A stretch of DNA of 43,446 nt from SAR92 clade bacterium (GCA_018607525.1 JABBBH010000013.1:16092-59537); one strand, 5' to 3'. Counted from the stretch's first letter, positions 26,206 through 35,634 are shown. Numbers and translations are program-made. Notes: a model not told the origin generated them from the letters alone.

Positions 26206-26933
26206 GCTTTAATAATAGCGCGTATTTGGCTGATTTCAGAAACTGCCTGTGGATTGTCGCCATGAACGCAAAGACTGTCAGCATCGAGTTTTAGTGAGTT
26301 ACCACTGATGGTTGTCAGTGACCCCTGATGACTCAGTTGCGATACCTGAGCGAGCATTTTTTCTTTATCTAAAATAGCCCCCGGTTGGTTGCGGGGTACC
26401 AGAGCGCCACAGTCTTGGTAAGCGCGGTCGGCAAACACTTCAAATATCAATTGAATGCCAAACATCTCAGCTTCTTGGCGATGGGTTTCTTGATCAACGG
26501 TTGCCTGTAGCATTAGGTTCGAGCAAGACGAATCGGCAACAGAGGCCATAACGGCACTTCTTAAATGGCCATTAATCATCATGTCGTTATACAGCGCGCC
26601 ATGAGGTTTAACGTAGTCCAGATCTATAGCATACTGCCTGGCATTTTTTTCTAAACTGGCTATTTGATAGTTTAAGCAGGCAATCAAATCAGTAGATGTC
26701 ATGGACATTGATTGACGACCAAAATTAAATTTATCGGGATAACTGGGGTGGGCGCCTACCGCCACCTGATGCTGTTTGGCCAGCACTAATGTCTGATCCA
26801 TTGTCTGTGGATTACCTGCATGAAATCCGCAGGCAATATTGGCTTGGTCGATATAGGGCATCACCTGAGCTTCAGTGGCTAATTGATCACCACCTACGGC
26901 CTCTCCAAGATCACAATTCAGTAATAGATCCAT
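26202..26933 (-). CDS. pxpA: 5-oxoprolinase subunit PxpA (LamB/YcsF family)
   Basis: The LamB/YcsF-family subunit of 5-oxoprolinase (243 residues), first in the pxpABC group. Signatures: LLLNCDLGEAVGGD, IACGFHAGNPQTM, VGAHPSYPDKFNFGRQSM, VKPHGALYNDM and EVFADRAYQDCGALVPR. ATG 26933 is chosen so that the protein starts MDLLLNCDLGE like its relatives; an upstream TTG at 26948 adds only five residues, and neither has a convincing Shine-Dalgarno. It lies 25 bases downstream of proS on the same strand, so it may be read through from proS. Confidence 0.91.
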   Translation of the reverse strand: MDLLLNCDLGEAVGGDQLATEAQVMPYIDQANIACGFHAGNPQTMDQTLVLAKQHQVAVGAHPSYPDKFNFGRQSMSMTSTDLIACLNYQIASLEKNARQYAIDLDYVKPHGALYNDMMINGHLRSAVMASVADSSCSNLMLQATVDQETHRQEAEMFGIQLIFEVFADRAYQDCGALVPRNQPGAILDKEKMLAQVSQLSHQGSLTTISGNSLKLDADSLCVHGDNPQAVSEISQIRAIIKA

Positions 26934-26958
26934 GGTAGTTATGCCCAATTTTGAGGAT

Positions 26959-28701
26959 TTAGTCGCCTAATTTTTCAGTAATAAATGCCATTAAATTTTC
27001 GGCATCAATATGTTGATTATCGCTTTCAGTTCGGTCCCGATACTCGATCTTTCCCTCATCAAGACCGCGTTCGCCAATCACCAAACGATGGGGGATACCT
27101 ATCAGTTCAATATCTGCCAGCATAGAGCCCAGTCGCGCTTTTTGCTCATCCATAAATAACACATCAAAGCCGGCTTCTGTTAGCTCCGAGTACAAGGACT
27201 CACAGGTTTGTTTAACCTTATCTGATTTATGCATATTAATAGGTACTAAGGCAATCTGAAAAGGCGCTATAGCGGCAGGCCAGATAATGCCATTGTCATC
27301 ATGATTCTGTTCAATCGCAGCGGCTACAATTCGGCTAACGCCAATACCATAACAGCCCATAGTCATTGCCTGCTCTTTACCCTGTTCATTCAGGATAGTG
27401 GCTTTCATTGCCTCACTGTATTTGGTGCCCAGCTGGAAGATATGACCCACTTCAATGCCGCGTTTGATTTCTAAAACACCTTTGCCGTCAGGGCTAGGGT
27501 CGCCGGCCACCACATTGCGGATATCTGCTTGAGTTTCAATGCTGCAGTCTGATTGCCAGTTCACGCCGGTTAGATGGAAGCCCTCACGATTGGCACCACA
27601 AACAAAGTCAGTTAAAGCCGCCGCACTATGATCAACAACCAGAGGAATGCCTAAGCCTACGGGACCTAATGAACCTACTGGGCAGTTAAGTTGATCTTTA
27701 ATTTGTTGCTCGCTGGCAAAGGTTAATTCTGTATCCACACCCAGAATTTTTTGCGCCTTAACCTCATTTAGCTCATGGTCACCGCGCACAACCAGCGCAT
27801 AGAGTGTTTTCTTATTCTCTTCACCCTCTTCGCTCTCTTCATTCTCGACACTAATAATAAGCGTTTTGACGGTTTTCGACGGGTCAACTGATAGTTGCGC
27901 ACAAACCTCCCCAATACTGCGACTGTTGGGCGTTGCTACTTCCTGCTTCTGTTGACTGCCTTGGTTATCTGATTGGCCTGATGGCAATGCTTCAGCTTTT
28001 TCAATATTGGCGGCAAATTCACTTTCAGTAGAGAATACGATAGCGTCTTCACCAGAATCGGCTAAAACATGGAATTCATGGGAATGACTACCGCCAATGC
28101 TACCCGTGTCAGCTAACACGGCACGAAATACCAAGCCGGTGCGCTCAAAGATATTACTGTAGGTTTGATACATCAGGTCATAGGTTTCTTGCAATGATTC
28201 ACTACTACTATGAAAAGAATAGGCATCTTTCATGCAAAACTCGCGGGTACGCATGACCCCAAAGCGTGGACGGCGCTCATCGCGGAACTTAGTTTGTATT
28301 TGATAGAAATTAGCGGGTAGCTGCTTGTAGCTGCTAATTTCATTGCGCACTAAATGAGTAATAACTTCCTCATGGGTGGGCCCCAGACAAAATTCACGAT
28401 CATGTCTATCGCGAATTCTTAGGAGCTCAGGACCAAATTGTCCCCAGCGTCCAGATTCTTCCCAAAGATCGGCGGGCTGAACAACCGGCATTAACAGTTC
28501 CATAGCGCCAGCTTTATCCATTTCTTGGCGCACAATATTTTCAACTTTGCGAAAAACTCGCAAGCCAAGAGGTAACCAAGAATACAGACCAGAGGCAACC
28601 TTGCGGATCATGCCCGCACGCAACATCAGTTGATGGCTGATAACTTCTGCATCTGCAGGAGATTCTTTTTGTGTGGCAATCAAATACTGGCTAGCGCGCA
28701 T
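26959..28701 (-). CDS. proS: prolyl-tRNA synthetase (bacterial type with editing domain)
   Basis: A class II aminoacyl-tRNA synthetase of 580 residues that charges tRNA-Pro. Motif 1 region [19 protein letters not shown], motif 2 [21 protein letters not shown] and motif 3 [17 protein letters not shown] are clear, with GPTHEEVIT. Between motifs 2 and 3 lies the INS editing domain (about residues 225-400), which clears Ala-tRNA-Pro in this type. Within it is an unusual acidic stretch, [13 protein letters not shown] (DNA about 27811-27849). The C terminus is an anticodon-binding domain. It is transcribed away from the HIT gene. Confidence 0.96.
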   Translation of the reverse strand: MRASQYLIATQKESPADAEVISHQLMLRAGMIRKVASGLYSWLPLGLRVFRKVENIVRQEMDKAGAMELLMPVVQPADLWEESGRWGQFGPELLRIRDRHDREFCLGPTHEEVITHLVRNEISSYKQLPANFYQIQTKFRDERRPRFGVMRTREFCMKDAYSFHSSSESLQETYDLMYQTYSNIFERTGLVFRAVLADTGSIGGSHSHEFHVLADSGEDAIVFSTESEFAANIEKAEALPSGQSDNQGSQQKQEVATPNSRSIGEVCAQLSVDPSKTVKTLIISVENEESEEGEENKKTLYALVVRGDHELNEVKAQKILGVDTELTFASEQQIKDQLNCPVGSLGPVGLGIPLVVDHSAAALTDFVCGANREGFHLTGVNWQSDCSIETQADIRNVVAGDPSPDGKGVLEIKRGIEVGHIFQLGTKYSEAMKATILNEQGKEQAMTMGCYGIGVSRIVAAAIEQNHDDNGIIWPAAIAPFQIALVPINMHKSDKVKQTCESLYSELTEAGFDVLFMDEQKARLGSMLADIELIGIPHRLVIGERGLDEGKIEYRDRTESDNQHIDAENLMAFITEKLGD

Positions 28702-28804
28702 AATTTTTTTACACTTTTATGGAATTAAATATTCAGTGGGTTATTCTACGGTGATGCGCTGTCGGGGTACAGACCTAAGAACTAATAATGAGGCATTTTT
28801 AACA

Positions 28805-29221
28805 ATGTTTAAATTGCATGAACGGTTGGATCAAGACTGCCTATTGGTGGGCCAGTTTGAATTGTGCTTATTGCTAATAAGTAGGGATGCAAATTACCCC
28901 TGGTTGATTTTGGTGCCAAAGCGCGAGGGTATAACAGAGATTCATCAGCTAAATGCGACCGACCGGCAGTTGTTACTAGATGAATCCTGTGTTCTGTCTC
29001 AGACCATGACCGAGCTTTTTGCGCCCGATAAACTCAATATTGCCGCCTTGGGTAATATGGTGCCTCAGCTACATATTCATCATATTGCACGCTACCATTC
29101 TGATCCCGCCTGGCCCAATCCAATATGGGGTGCGGCGAGCCCTGATGCCTATGATCCCGATATGCTCAGTGCCCGCTGTGAGAATCTTCGTCAGCGGTTG
29201 AAAAATCGAGGATTCAGGTAA
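28805..29221 (+). CDS. HIT family protein
   Basis: A 138-residue histidine-triad nucleotide-binding protein. The triad is in PQLHIHHIARYHSDPAWPNPIWG, with the long Trp/Pro extension seen in a HIT subfamily of proteobacteria, and PWLILVPKREGITEIHQL provides the core beta strand. HIT proteins hydrolyse or transfer nucleotides; the substrate here is unknown. ATG 28805 is chosen because similarity to HIT proteins begins there (MFKLHERLDQDC); GAGG at 28790-28793 is a somewhat distant ribosome binding site. Upstream in-frame sequence would overlap the divergent proS gene. Confidence 0.87.
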   Translation: MFKLHERLDQDCLLVGQFELCLLLISRDANYPWLILVPKREGITEIHQLNATDRQLLLDESCVLSQTMTELFAPDKLNIAALGNMVPQLHIHHIARYHSDPAWPNPIWGAASPDAYDPDMLSARCENLRQRLKNRGFR

Positions 29222-29345
29222 CAAACCTTGGGTTAAGTATAAAAAAAGTGTTTTTTCTGGGATCAAATTGGCGGATTCTGTAATTAGGCTAATCATTTAG
29301 TTGAAACCATGTCTCTGTGATGCTCGCCATAGCGCTGTGCTGATG

Positions 29346-29351
29346 TATAAT
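29346..29351 (+). promoter_or_regulatory. candidate -10 element upstream of the FmdB-like gene
   Basis: A perfect TATAAT preceded directly by TG lies 45 bases before the zinc-ribbon gene, but there is no recognisable -35 hexamer at the right distance. It may drive the zinc-ribbon gene and aspS-yebC. Confidence 0.3.
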
Positions 29352-29396
29352 ACGTGGTTTTATTTATGGGAATGGGGCAAAGCAAAGGTCAGAAAT

Positions 29397-29621
29397 ATGC
29401 CTATATATGAATATCACTGCGAAGCCTGCGGGCACAAGCAGGAGGCTTTGCAAAAAATAAGTGATGAGCAACTCACAGAATGCTCATCTTGCCAGCAGCC
29501 AACGTTAAAAAAAATAATTTCCGCATCAGGGTTTAGACTCAGTGGTAGCGGATGGTATGAAACCGATTTTAAGGGTTCAAAAAAGAAGAATTTAAGCAGC
29601 GACTCAAATAGCGATAGCTAG
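29397..29621 (+). CDS. FmdB family zinc ribbon protein
   Basis: A 74-residue protein starting MPIYEYHCEACGHKQE, the FmdB/CxxC-CxxC regulatory-type zinc ribbon. Two CxxC pairs (CEAC and CSSC) about 20 residues apart would bind one zinc, followed by KKIISASGFRLSGSGWYETDFK and a Ser/Asp/Lys-rich tail. Members are often found before aspS in gammaproteobacteria; their role is unknown, although FmdB was first named as a putative regulator. The start ATG 29397 has AAGG 8 bases upstream (29385-29388). Confidence 0.9.
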   Translation: MPIYEYHCEACGHKQEALQKISDEQLTECSSCQQPTLKKIISASGFRLSGSGWYETDFKGSKKKNLSSDSNSDS

Positions 29622-29680
29622 AGTTGTTAACCAGTTATAGTAAAAGCAAAGTAGTACATTATTAAAAGGATTAAAAACTA

Positions 29681-31459
29681 ATGCAAAGAACAACCTACTG
29701 CGGCCTGGTCACCACGGCAAATCTTGATCAAGAGGTTACCCTCTACGGATGGGTAGATCGCCGTCGCGATCATGGTGGAGTCATTTTCTTGGACTTGCGA
29801 GATCGTGAGGGAATCGTTCAGGTAGTGTTTGATCCAGATGCAGGGGATTTCTTTGAGCAAGCTGATCGTGTTCGCTCGGAATATGTTCTGCAAGTGACCG
29901 GCAAAGTTAGAGCGCGTAGTGATGCTACAGTAAATGCAAACATGGCTACCGGTGAAATTGAGGTCTATGGTACGCAGTTAGAAATTCTTAATAGTGCCAC
30001 TACACCGCCATTCCAAATGGATGAGCACATTACTGTTGGTGAAGATGTTCGTCTTAAATACCGCTACATGGATTTGCGCCGAACCGAAATGCAAAACAGT
30101 CTGCGTTTTCGTTCAAAAATCACCAATTCGATTCGCAACTACCTCGATGAATTAGGTTTCTTGGATATTGAAACACCGATTATGACTCGAGCGACTCCAG
30201 AGGGTGCGCGCGATTATTTAATTCCATCGCGAACTCATCCGGGGCAATTCTTCGCTATGCCTCAGTCTCCTCAGCTGTTTAAGCAGCTACTTATGGTTGC
30301 TGGGTTTGATCGCTACTATCAGATTGCCAAATGTTTTAGAGACGAAGATCTCAGAGCGGATCGTCAGCCAGAATTTACTCAGATTGATATTGAGGCCTCT
30401 TTTATTGATGAAGAGGAAATTATGTCAGTCACTGAAACCATGATTAGCAACATATTTGCTGAGCATAAAGGCGTTACCTTTGATAAATTTCCGCGAATGA
30501 CCTATGCCGATGCAATGCATCGCTTTGGTTCAGATAAACCAGATCTTAGAATTCCACTCGAACTGGTTGAGATTAAAGATCTTCTAAAAGATATCGAATT
30601 TAAAGTATTCGCTGGGCCAGCCAATGACCCTGCATGTCGTGTCACCGCGCTAAAAGTCCCCGGTGGTTCAGAAATTTCGCGTAAGAAGATTGATGATTAC
30701 ACGAAATTCGTCAGTATCTATGGTGCCAAAGGCTTGGCATGGATCAAAGTTAATGCCATAGAGACTGGTATTGAAGGCCTACAGTCGCCGATTATTAAGT
30801 TCTTGGGCGATGAAGTAACCATGAATATTATGCAGCGTTTGGGTGCTGAAAATGGTGATATCGTATTCTTTGGCGCTGATCAATCAAATGTGGTTTCTGA
30901 AGCCTTAGGTGCGTTGCGCTGCAAGATTGGTGAAGATCTCAATCTTTATACCTGTGACTGGGCGCCAATGTGGGTTGTCGACTTCCCGATGTTTGAAACT
31001 ACCGACAGCGGTGCGCTCACGCCATTACACCATCCGTTCACTGCCCCTTCATGTGATGCTCAAGCACTTAAAGACAACCCATCAGAGGCCTTATCGCAAG
31101 CCTATGATATGGTGCTTAATGGTGTGGAGTTAGGGGGTGGATCTATTCGTATCCATGATCAAAAAATGCAAGAAGTGGTATTTGATGTATTGGGCATAGG
31201 CGAAGCTGAACAGCAGGAGAAATTTGGTTTCCTATTGGATGCTCTGCAATATGGTGCCCCACCTCATGGTGGCCTGGCGTTTGGTTTAGATCGATTAATT
31301 ATGTTGATGGTAGGCGCTGATTCGATTCGCGACGTGATTGCCTTCCCTAAAACACAGTCAGCTGCCTGTTTAATGACAGACGCGCCTGGCACCGTTGAGG
31401 CAGCGCAATTACGAGATCTCAATATAAAGCTAAGAAATAAAGAGAATCAAGCTAGCTAA
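29681..31459 (+). CDS. aspS: aspartyl-tRNA synthetase
   Basis: A bacterial-type class IIb synthetase of 592 residues. The N-terminal OB-fold anticodon domain reads [23 protein letters not shown], motif 2 is in [18 protein letters not shown], and motif 3 in [14 protein letters not shown]. The bacterial GAD insertion domain lies between about residues 290 and 420. It starts 59 bases after the zinc-ribbon gene with AAGGA before the ATG, and is followed at 24 bases by yebC. Whether it charges only tRNA-Asp or also tRNA-Asn (non-discriminating) cannot be decided by eye. Confidence 0.96.
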   Translation: MQRTTYCGLVTTANLDQEVTLYGWVDRRRDHGGVIFLDLRDREGIVQVVFDPDAGDFFEQADRVRSEYVLQVTGKVRARSDATVNANMATGEIEVYGTQLEILNSATTPPFQMDEHITVGEDVRLKYRYMDLRRTEMQNSLRFRSKITNSIRNYLDELGFLDIETPIMTRATPEGARDYLIPSRTHPGQFFAMPQSPQLFKQLLMVAGFDRYYQIAKCFRDEDLRADRQPEFTQIDIEASFIDEEEIMSVTETMISNIFAEHKGVTFDKFPRMTYADAMHRFGSDKPDLRIPLELVEIKDLLKDIEFKVFAGPANDPACRVTALKVPGGSEISRKKIDDYTKFVSIYGAKGLAWIKVNAIETGIEGLQSPIIKFLGDEVTMNIMQRLGAENGDIVFFGADQSNVVSEALGALRCKIGEDLNLYTCDWAPMWVVDFPMFETTDSGALTPLHHPFTAPSCDAQALKDNPSEALSQAYDMVLNGVELGGGSIRIHDQKMQEVVFDVLGIGEAEQQEKFGFLLDALQYGAPPHGGLAFGLDRLIMLMVGADSIRDVIAFPKTQSAACLMTDAPGTVEAAQLRDLNIKLRNKENQAS

Positions 31460-31483
31460 AAGCTAGTAGTTTGGAGATAGGAT

Positions 31484-32230
31484 ATGGCAGGTCATAGTAA
31501 ATGGGCCAATATTAAGCACCGCAAAGCAGCTCAGGATGCAAAGCGTGGCAAAGTATTTACCAAGTTAATTCGTGAATTGGTTGTTGCGGCAAAAGCCGGT
31601 GGTCCAAACCCTGAGGACAATCCTCGGCTGAGAGCAGGGGTGGATAAGGCCCTTGGCGCTAATATGAAGCGCGACACAATTGATAAGGCCATTGCACGGG
31701 GTGCTGGCGCAGGTGAGGGTGAGAATTATGACGAAATCACCTATGAAGGCTATGCGCCGGGTGGCGTTGCTGTTTTAGTTGAATGTATGACTGACAACCG
31801 CAACAGAACAGTAGGTGAGGTTCGTCATGCATTTGCAAAACGTGGCGGTAATCTAGGAACTGACGGTTCAGTTGCCTATCTGTTTAACAGAATTGGCCAG
31901 ATTAGCTATGGCCCAGAGGTTGATGAAGACGCGCTTATGGATGTAGCGCTGGAGTCAGGCGCTGAAGATATTAAGGCACATGATGATGAGTCGTTGGATG
32001 TTGAGACATCATTTGAAGATTTTTTGCAGGTTAAAGACGCCCTAGTTGCTGCTGGATTTACTCCAGCGCATGCTGAGGTTACTATGATTGCAGACATCGA
32101 CGTGCCATTGGATAAGGATGCCGCTGAGAAATTATTAGCAATGATTGATAGCTTAGAAGATTTGGATGATGTACAAAACGTATACACCAATGCTGATATT
32201 TCCGGTGAAATAATGGAGCAGCTTGCATAG
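31484..32230 (+). CDS. yebC: YebC/PmpR family transcriptional/translation regulator
   Basis: A 248-residue YebC-family protein starting [23 protein letters not shown] (first part shown), with [49 protein letters not shown] and [13 protein letters not shown], all family hallmarks. Members are described as DNA-binding regulators (PmpR of quorum sensing) and, more recently, as ribosome-associated factors relieving stalls at proline-rich stretches. GGAG lies before the ATG. In gammaproteobacteria it typically stands between aspS and ruvC, as here apart from the inserted repeat protein, itself proline-rich. Confidence 0.95.
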   Translation: MAGHSKWANIKHRKAAQDAKRGKVFTKLIRELVVAAKAGGPNPEDNPRLRAGVDKALGANMKRDTIDKAIARGAGAGEGENYDEITYEGYAPGGVAVLVECMTDNRNRTVGEVRHAFAKRGGNLGTDGSVAYLFNRIGQISYGPEVDEDALMDVALESGAEDIKAHDDESLDVETSFEDFLQVKDALVAAGFTPAHAEVTMIADIDVPLDKDAAEKLLAMIDSLEDLDDVQNVYTNADISGEIMEQLA

Positions 32231-32286
32231 CTGCAATTTAATATAACAATAAACTTAAACGAGTAATCACAAAGGGGCAACAAAAG

Positions 32287-32829
32287 ATGAAAGTTATTAA
32301 AAAAACCAAAGACTACGTAGTTTATCAAAAATCCTCAGGCCGATATGCGGTTAAGGGTGCTGATAAAAATTGGGTAAATGCTGATGAAAAAGTTAAAATT
32401 TTATTAGTAGAAAAACTAATTAAGGCATTTGTTCCGCCTGCGCCTGCTCCACAAGAGCCTGAGCCAGAAGCGGTTGCAGCGCCAGTAGAAGAAGCGCCAG
32501 TAGTAGAGGCTCCTGTTGAAGAGGCCCCTGCAGAGGAAGCACCAGTAGCTGAAGCACCTGCCGAAGAGGCTCCTGCAGAGGAAGCACCAGTAGCAGAAGC
32601 ACCTACCGAAGAGGCTCCTGCAGAGGAAGCACCAGTAGCAGAAGCGCCTGCTGAAGAGGCTCCTGCAGAGGAAGCACCAAAGCCAAAAGCAAAGGCCAAG
32701 GCCAAGGCAGCTCCAAAGGCGAAAGCTAAAGCTGCACCTAAAGCAAAAGCTAAGGCTGCTCCAAAAGCTAAAGCCAAGGCAGCGCCAAAAGCTAAAGCCA
32801 AGGCAAAAGCCGCTCCAAAGAAAGATTAA
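32287..32829 (+). CDS. histone H1-like repeat protein with acidic and basic halves
   Basis: A 180-residue protein with three parts. Residues 1-48 form a compact, probably folded head (MKVIKKTKDYVVYQKSSGRY ... NWVNADEKVKILLVEKLIK) that I do not recognise. Residues ~57-131 are an acidic Pro/Ala/Glu repeat with a 15-residue period (EEAPAEEAPVAEAPA). Residues 132-180 are a basic AAPKAKAK repeat like histone H1 tails and AlgP/Hc1-type bacterial proteins. The basic tail should bind DNA or RNA; the acidic part may shield it or bind a partner. It follows yebC by 56 bases and ends in a strong terminator. Function is inferred from composition only. Confidence 0.8.
   Translation: MKVIKKTKDYVVYQKSSGRYAVKGADKNWVNADEKVKILLVEKLIKAFVPPAPAPQEPEPEAVAAPVEEAPVVEAPVEEAPAEEAPVAEAPAEEAPAEEAPVAEAPTEEAPAEEAPVAEAPAEEAPAEEAPKPKAKAKAKAAPKAKAKAAPKAKAKAAPKAKAKAAPKAKAKAKAAPKKD
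32518..32679 (+). repeat. 45-bp in-frame tandem repeat
   Basis: About 3.6 copies of a 45-base unit encode EEAPAEEAPVAEAPA/T within the repeat protein. The copies differ at only a few bases, so the array is probably young and may vary in copy number between strains. A second, shorter repeat with a 24-base unit (AAPKAKAK) follows it. Confidence 0.85.
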
Positions 32830-32854
32830 CCTTAGGTTAAGCGCTCTTTTGAGT

Positions 32855-32886
32855 AAAAAGCCTCCACTCACACTGGGGGCTTTTTT
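32855..32886 (+). terminator. rho-independent terminator
   Basis: A 12-bp stem, AAAAAGCCTCCA (32855-32866) with TGGGGGCTTTTT (32874-32885), closes a 7-base loop and is followed by T residues. It ends the transcript of the histone-like gene and separates it from ruvC. The A/T symmetry means it could also work weakly on the other strand. Confidence 0.85.
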
Positions 32887-32947
32887 GTGGTTGACTCAAA
32901 CAGCGTAGATTGCAACACTAAAGCAATAACTACTGATAAAAGTGCAA

Positions 32948-33472
32948 ATGATAAGAATTATAGGAATAGATCCAGGATCACGGCGAACCGGCTATGGGAT
33001 TGTTGATATGACCGGTGCCAAGATGAATTACGTGACCAGTGGGATTATTCGCATGCCAAAGGGCACATTGCCCGAAAGGTTACAGCTTATTTTTGATGGT
33101 CTCAGTCAGTTAATTGAAGAATATAAGCCTCAGGTTATGGGTATTGAGGATGTCTTTGTTGCTCGCAATCCCAGCTCGGCACTTAAGCTGGGTCAGGCGA
33201 GAGGTGCGGCAATTTTGTCGGGCACAAATGCTCAATTGCCGGTTTCAGAATATTCTCCTCGAAGTATTAAGTTAGCCGTTGTAGGCACCGGTGCTGCCGA
33301 TAAGAAGCAGGTGCAGATGATGGTGACCTCATTGCTTAAGTTGCCAGGTGAACCCTCTGAAGACGCCGCAGATGCGCTGGCGGTGGCAATTTGTCATGGG
33401 CATAGTATGCGCACGCAAAACATCATGGCGGGGGCTGGCGTAAAAGGCTATTCTCGCGGTAGGCTAAAATAA
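32948..33472 (+). CDS. ruvC: crossover junction endodeoxyribonuclease RuvC
   Basis: RuvC cuts Holliday junctions. The 174-residue RNase H-like protein has its acidic catalytic residues in IIGIDPGSRRTGYG (first Asp), MGIEDVFVARNPSSALKLGQARG (Glu) and SEDAADALAVAICHGH (the two C-terminal Asp). ATG 32948 is chosen to match the family start; a GTG at 32942 would add two residues, and neither has a clear Shine-Dalgarno. It lies after the terminator and 32 bases before ruvA, so ruvC-ruvA likely form a transcript of their own. Confidence 0.95.
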   Translation: MIRIIGIDPGSRRTGYGIVDMTGAKMNYVTSGIIRMPKGTLPERLQLIFDGLSQLIEEYKPQVMGIEDVFVARNPSSALKLGQARGAAILSGTNAQLPVSEYSPRSIKLAVVGTGAADKKQVQMMVTSLLKLPGEPSEDAADALAVAICHGHSMRTQNIMAGAGVKGYSRGRLK

Positions 33473-33504
33473 ACTAATAAAACACTTAAAAGGGTAGATC
33501 GACT

Positions 33505-34095
33505 ATGATCGGACGACTTAAGGGACAGGTTCTAAGCAAGCAAGCGCCGGATTTATTACTAGATGTACAGGGCGTGGGCTATGAATTGCTAGTCCCATTA
33601 AATACGTTTTTTGATATACCCGATGTTGGACAGGTGGTAACCCTGCATACTCATTTTGTGGTGCGTGAAGATGCACAGCAACTATATGGTTTCGCTCAAA
33701 TAGAAGAAAGAACATTATTTAGACAGCTTATTAAAGTGAATGGTGTGGGACCGAAAATGGCCTTAGCCATATTGTCGGGCATGTCTGTTGCAGAATTCGC
33801 GCGCTGTGTGCAAAAAGACGAAGTAGCCACTCTGGTGAAAATTCCAGGGGTAGGTAAAAAGACTGCTGAGCGGCTATTGATTGAAATGCGCGATAAAATC
33901 ACCCAGATTGTCGGTGATATCTCTGTTGATACCTCAAAGCCCGTGGCAGAAGATATTAGTTTAGAGGCAGAAAGCGCTCTGATCGCGCTGGGATATCGAC
34001 CTCAGGATGCGGCAAAAATGGTTAATCGTGTTGCCGGTGATCATATTACCAATGCTGAGCAATTGATCCGTGCAGCATTAAAATCTATGGTGTAA
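33505..34095 (+). CDS. ruvA: Holliday junction branch migration protein RuvA
   Basis: RuvA binds the four-way junction and positions the RuvB motors. The 196-residue sequence has the OB-fold domain I (MIGRLKGQVLSKQAPDLLLDVQGVGYEL, in part), domain II with two helix-hairpin-helix motifs (LIKVNGVGPKMALAIL and LVKIPGVGKKTAERLLIEM), a linker, and domain III (EAESALIALGYRPQDAAKMV) that contacts RuvB. Length and order are normal. An unusually roomy 82-base gap separates it from ruvB. Confidence 0.96.
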   Translation: MIGRLKGQVLSKQAPDLLLDVQGVGYELLVPLNTFFDIPDVGQVVTLHTHFVVREDAQQLYGFAQIEERTLFRQLIKVNGVGPKMALAILSGMSVAEFARCVQKDEVATLVKIPGVGKKTAERLLIEMRDKITQIVGDISVDTSKPVAEDISLEAESALIALGYRPQDAAKMVNRVAGDHITNAEQLIRAALKSMV

Positions 34096-34177
34096 ATAGG
34101 GTGCCTATTAGTCATTTCACTAGTGTAAATTTACCCTCAGACCTGTATCCTTGTACTAATACTTTAGGCAGTGACTA

Positions 34178-35215
34178 ATGATTGAACCCGATCGACTTAT
34201 TTCAGCAGTCCCAACCTCCACTGAGGAGCGTTTTGATCGTGCCCTACGGCCAATAACGCTAGCTGACTATGTGGGTCAGCCAGTGGTTAAAGAGCAGTTG
34301 AAAATCTTTATTGAGGCAGCTCGCAAGCGCAATGAGCCACTTGATCACTGTTTGGTTTTTGGGCCTCCAGGTCTAGGGAAAACCACCCTTGCCCATATTA
34401 TTGCCAACGAGATGGAAGTTGACCTTAAAACCACCTCTGGCCCGGTGTTAGAAAAAGCCGGCGACCTAGCTGCACTGCTTACTAACCTTGAAGAAGGCGA
34501 TGTGTTATTTATCGATGAGATTCATCGCTTAAGCCCCGTGGTTGAAGAAATACTCTATCCAGCACTCGAAGATTATCAGCTTGATATTGTGATCGGCGAG
34601 GGCCCGGCTGCGCGCTCAATCAAACTGGATTTACCGCCATTTACTCTGGTGGGTGCCACCACAAGAGCGGGGCTGTTGACTTCGCCCCTGCGCGATAGGT
34701 TCGGAATTGTTCAGCGACTAGAGTTTTATTCGATCGACGATCTAGCAAAGATCGTTTCTCGTGCCGGCGATATACTCAATGTGCCCATAGATGCCGCAGG
34801 TGCAAAAGAAATTGCCTGCCGATCAAGAGGTACCCCAAGAATTGCCAACCGCCTGCTTAGACGAGTCAGAGACTATGCTGAGGTAAAAGCGGATGGCAAG
34901 GTGACCTCTGAAGTTGCTGATGCAGCACTCAATATGCTGAATGTAGATAAAAATGGCTTTGATCATTTAGATAGAAGACTATTACTGACCCTGATGGAAA
35001 AATTTGATGGTGGCCCAGCAGGAGTAGACAGTCTTGCCGCGGCTATTAGCGAAGAGCGCGGAACCATTGAAGATGTTCTTGAACCCTATTTAATTCAACA
35101 GGGTTTTTTAATGAGAACCTCCAGAGGTCGTGTCGCTACCCGCATGGCTTATGAGCATTTTGGCCTACCCAGCCCCAAGCGCCTGCAAGAACAGCTCGAT
35201 GGATTGAGTGAATAA
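34178..35215 (+). CDS. ruvB: Holliday junction branch migration ATPase RuvB
   Basis: RuvB is the AAA+ motor that drives branch migration with RuvA. The 345-residue protein has Walker [14 protein letters not shown], Walker [13 protein letters not shown], the RuvA-contacting hairpin region [22 protein letters not shown] (shown in part), sensor-1 [20 protein letters not shown], arginine-finger/sensor-2 [17 protein letters not shown] and a C-terminal winged helix ending [18 protein letters not shown]. The start codon context GACTAATG is weakly supported by a ribosome site. It is followed after one base by the YbgC gene. Confidence 0.96.
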   Translation: MIEPDRLISAVPTSTEERFDRALRPITLADYVGQPVVKEQLKIFIEAARKRNEPLDHCLVFGPPGLGKTTLAHIIANEMEVDLKTTSGPVLEKAGDLAALLTNLEEGDVLFIDEIHRLSPVVEEILYPALEDYQLDIVIGEGPAARSIKLDLPPFTLVGATTRAGLLTSPLRDRFGIVQRLEFYSIDDLAKIVSRAGDILNVPIDAAGAKEIACRSRGTPRIANRLLRRVRDYAEVKADGKVTSEVADAALNMLNVDKNGFDHLDRRLLLTLMEKFDGGPAGVDSLAAAISEERGTIEDVLEPYLIQQGFLMRTSRGRVATRMAYEHFGLPSPKRLQEQLDGLSE

Positions 35216-35216
35216 G

Positions 35217-35618
35217 ATGTCGTCGGTGTTTAATCATCAGGTCAGAGTCTATGTTGAGGATACCGATGCCGGTGGTATTGTGTTCTATGCCAACTATCTT
35301 AAATATATGGAAAGAGCGCGCACAGAATTTTTAAGGAGCCTGGGTTATAACAAACCGGCTCTGTTTGATAGCCTACAGTTTGTTGTTCGCAGTGTTGAAT
35401 TGGTTTATCAAAAGCCAGCAGTGTTAGATGACCTGCTCGATGTTTCTGCAGGTTTAAGCAAACTATCAAAGGCAAGTTTTGAAATGCATCAAAATGTTTC
35501 TCGCGATGGGGGTATTTTGGTCGAAGGCAAGGTCAAAGTTGCCTGTATAAACAGTGAAACGAAACGCCCATTGGCAATGCCAAAAGAAATATATGCCACA
35601 TTAAGTAACTATAATTAA
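35217..35618 (+). CDS. ybgC: tol-pal system-associated acyl-CoA thioesterase YbgC
   Basis: A hotdog-fold thioesterase (133 residues) that heads the tol-pal cluster. The family motif EDTDAGGIVFYANYLKYMERART holds the catalytic Asp; the rest (YQKPAVLDDLLDVSAGL ... EGKVKVACINSETKRPLAMP) is also typical. In E. coli YbgC hydrolyses acyl-CoA and acts in phospholipid metabolism. ATG 35217 lies one base after the ruvB stop; an in-frame GTG at 35208 would overlap ruvB by 8 bases and cannot be excluded. Confidence 0.93.
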   Translation: MSSVFNHQVRVYVEDTDAGGIVFYANYLKYMERARTEFLRSLGYNKPALFDSLQFVVRSVELVYQKPAVLDDLLDVSAGLSKLSKASFEMHQNVSRDGGILVEGKVKVACINSETKRPLAMPKEIYATLSNYN

Positions 35619-35634
35619 GGTTGGAGCCGCTATT

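Noticed and set aside
32325-32871. Long antisense reading frames (158 and 151 codons) across the repeat protein
   Set aside because: They arise from the low-complexity, stop-poor repeats of the + strand gene; the translated products are Ala/Ser/Gly- or Cys/Phe/Leu-rich with no family features.
34143-34158. LexA-box-like CTGT sequence before ruvB
   Set aside because: The second half reads ACTA instead of ACAG, so the CTGT-N8-ACAG pattern is not met; SOS control of ruvB is not supported by sequence.
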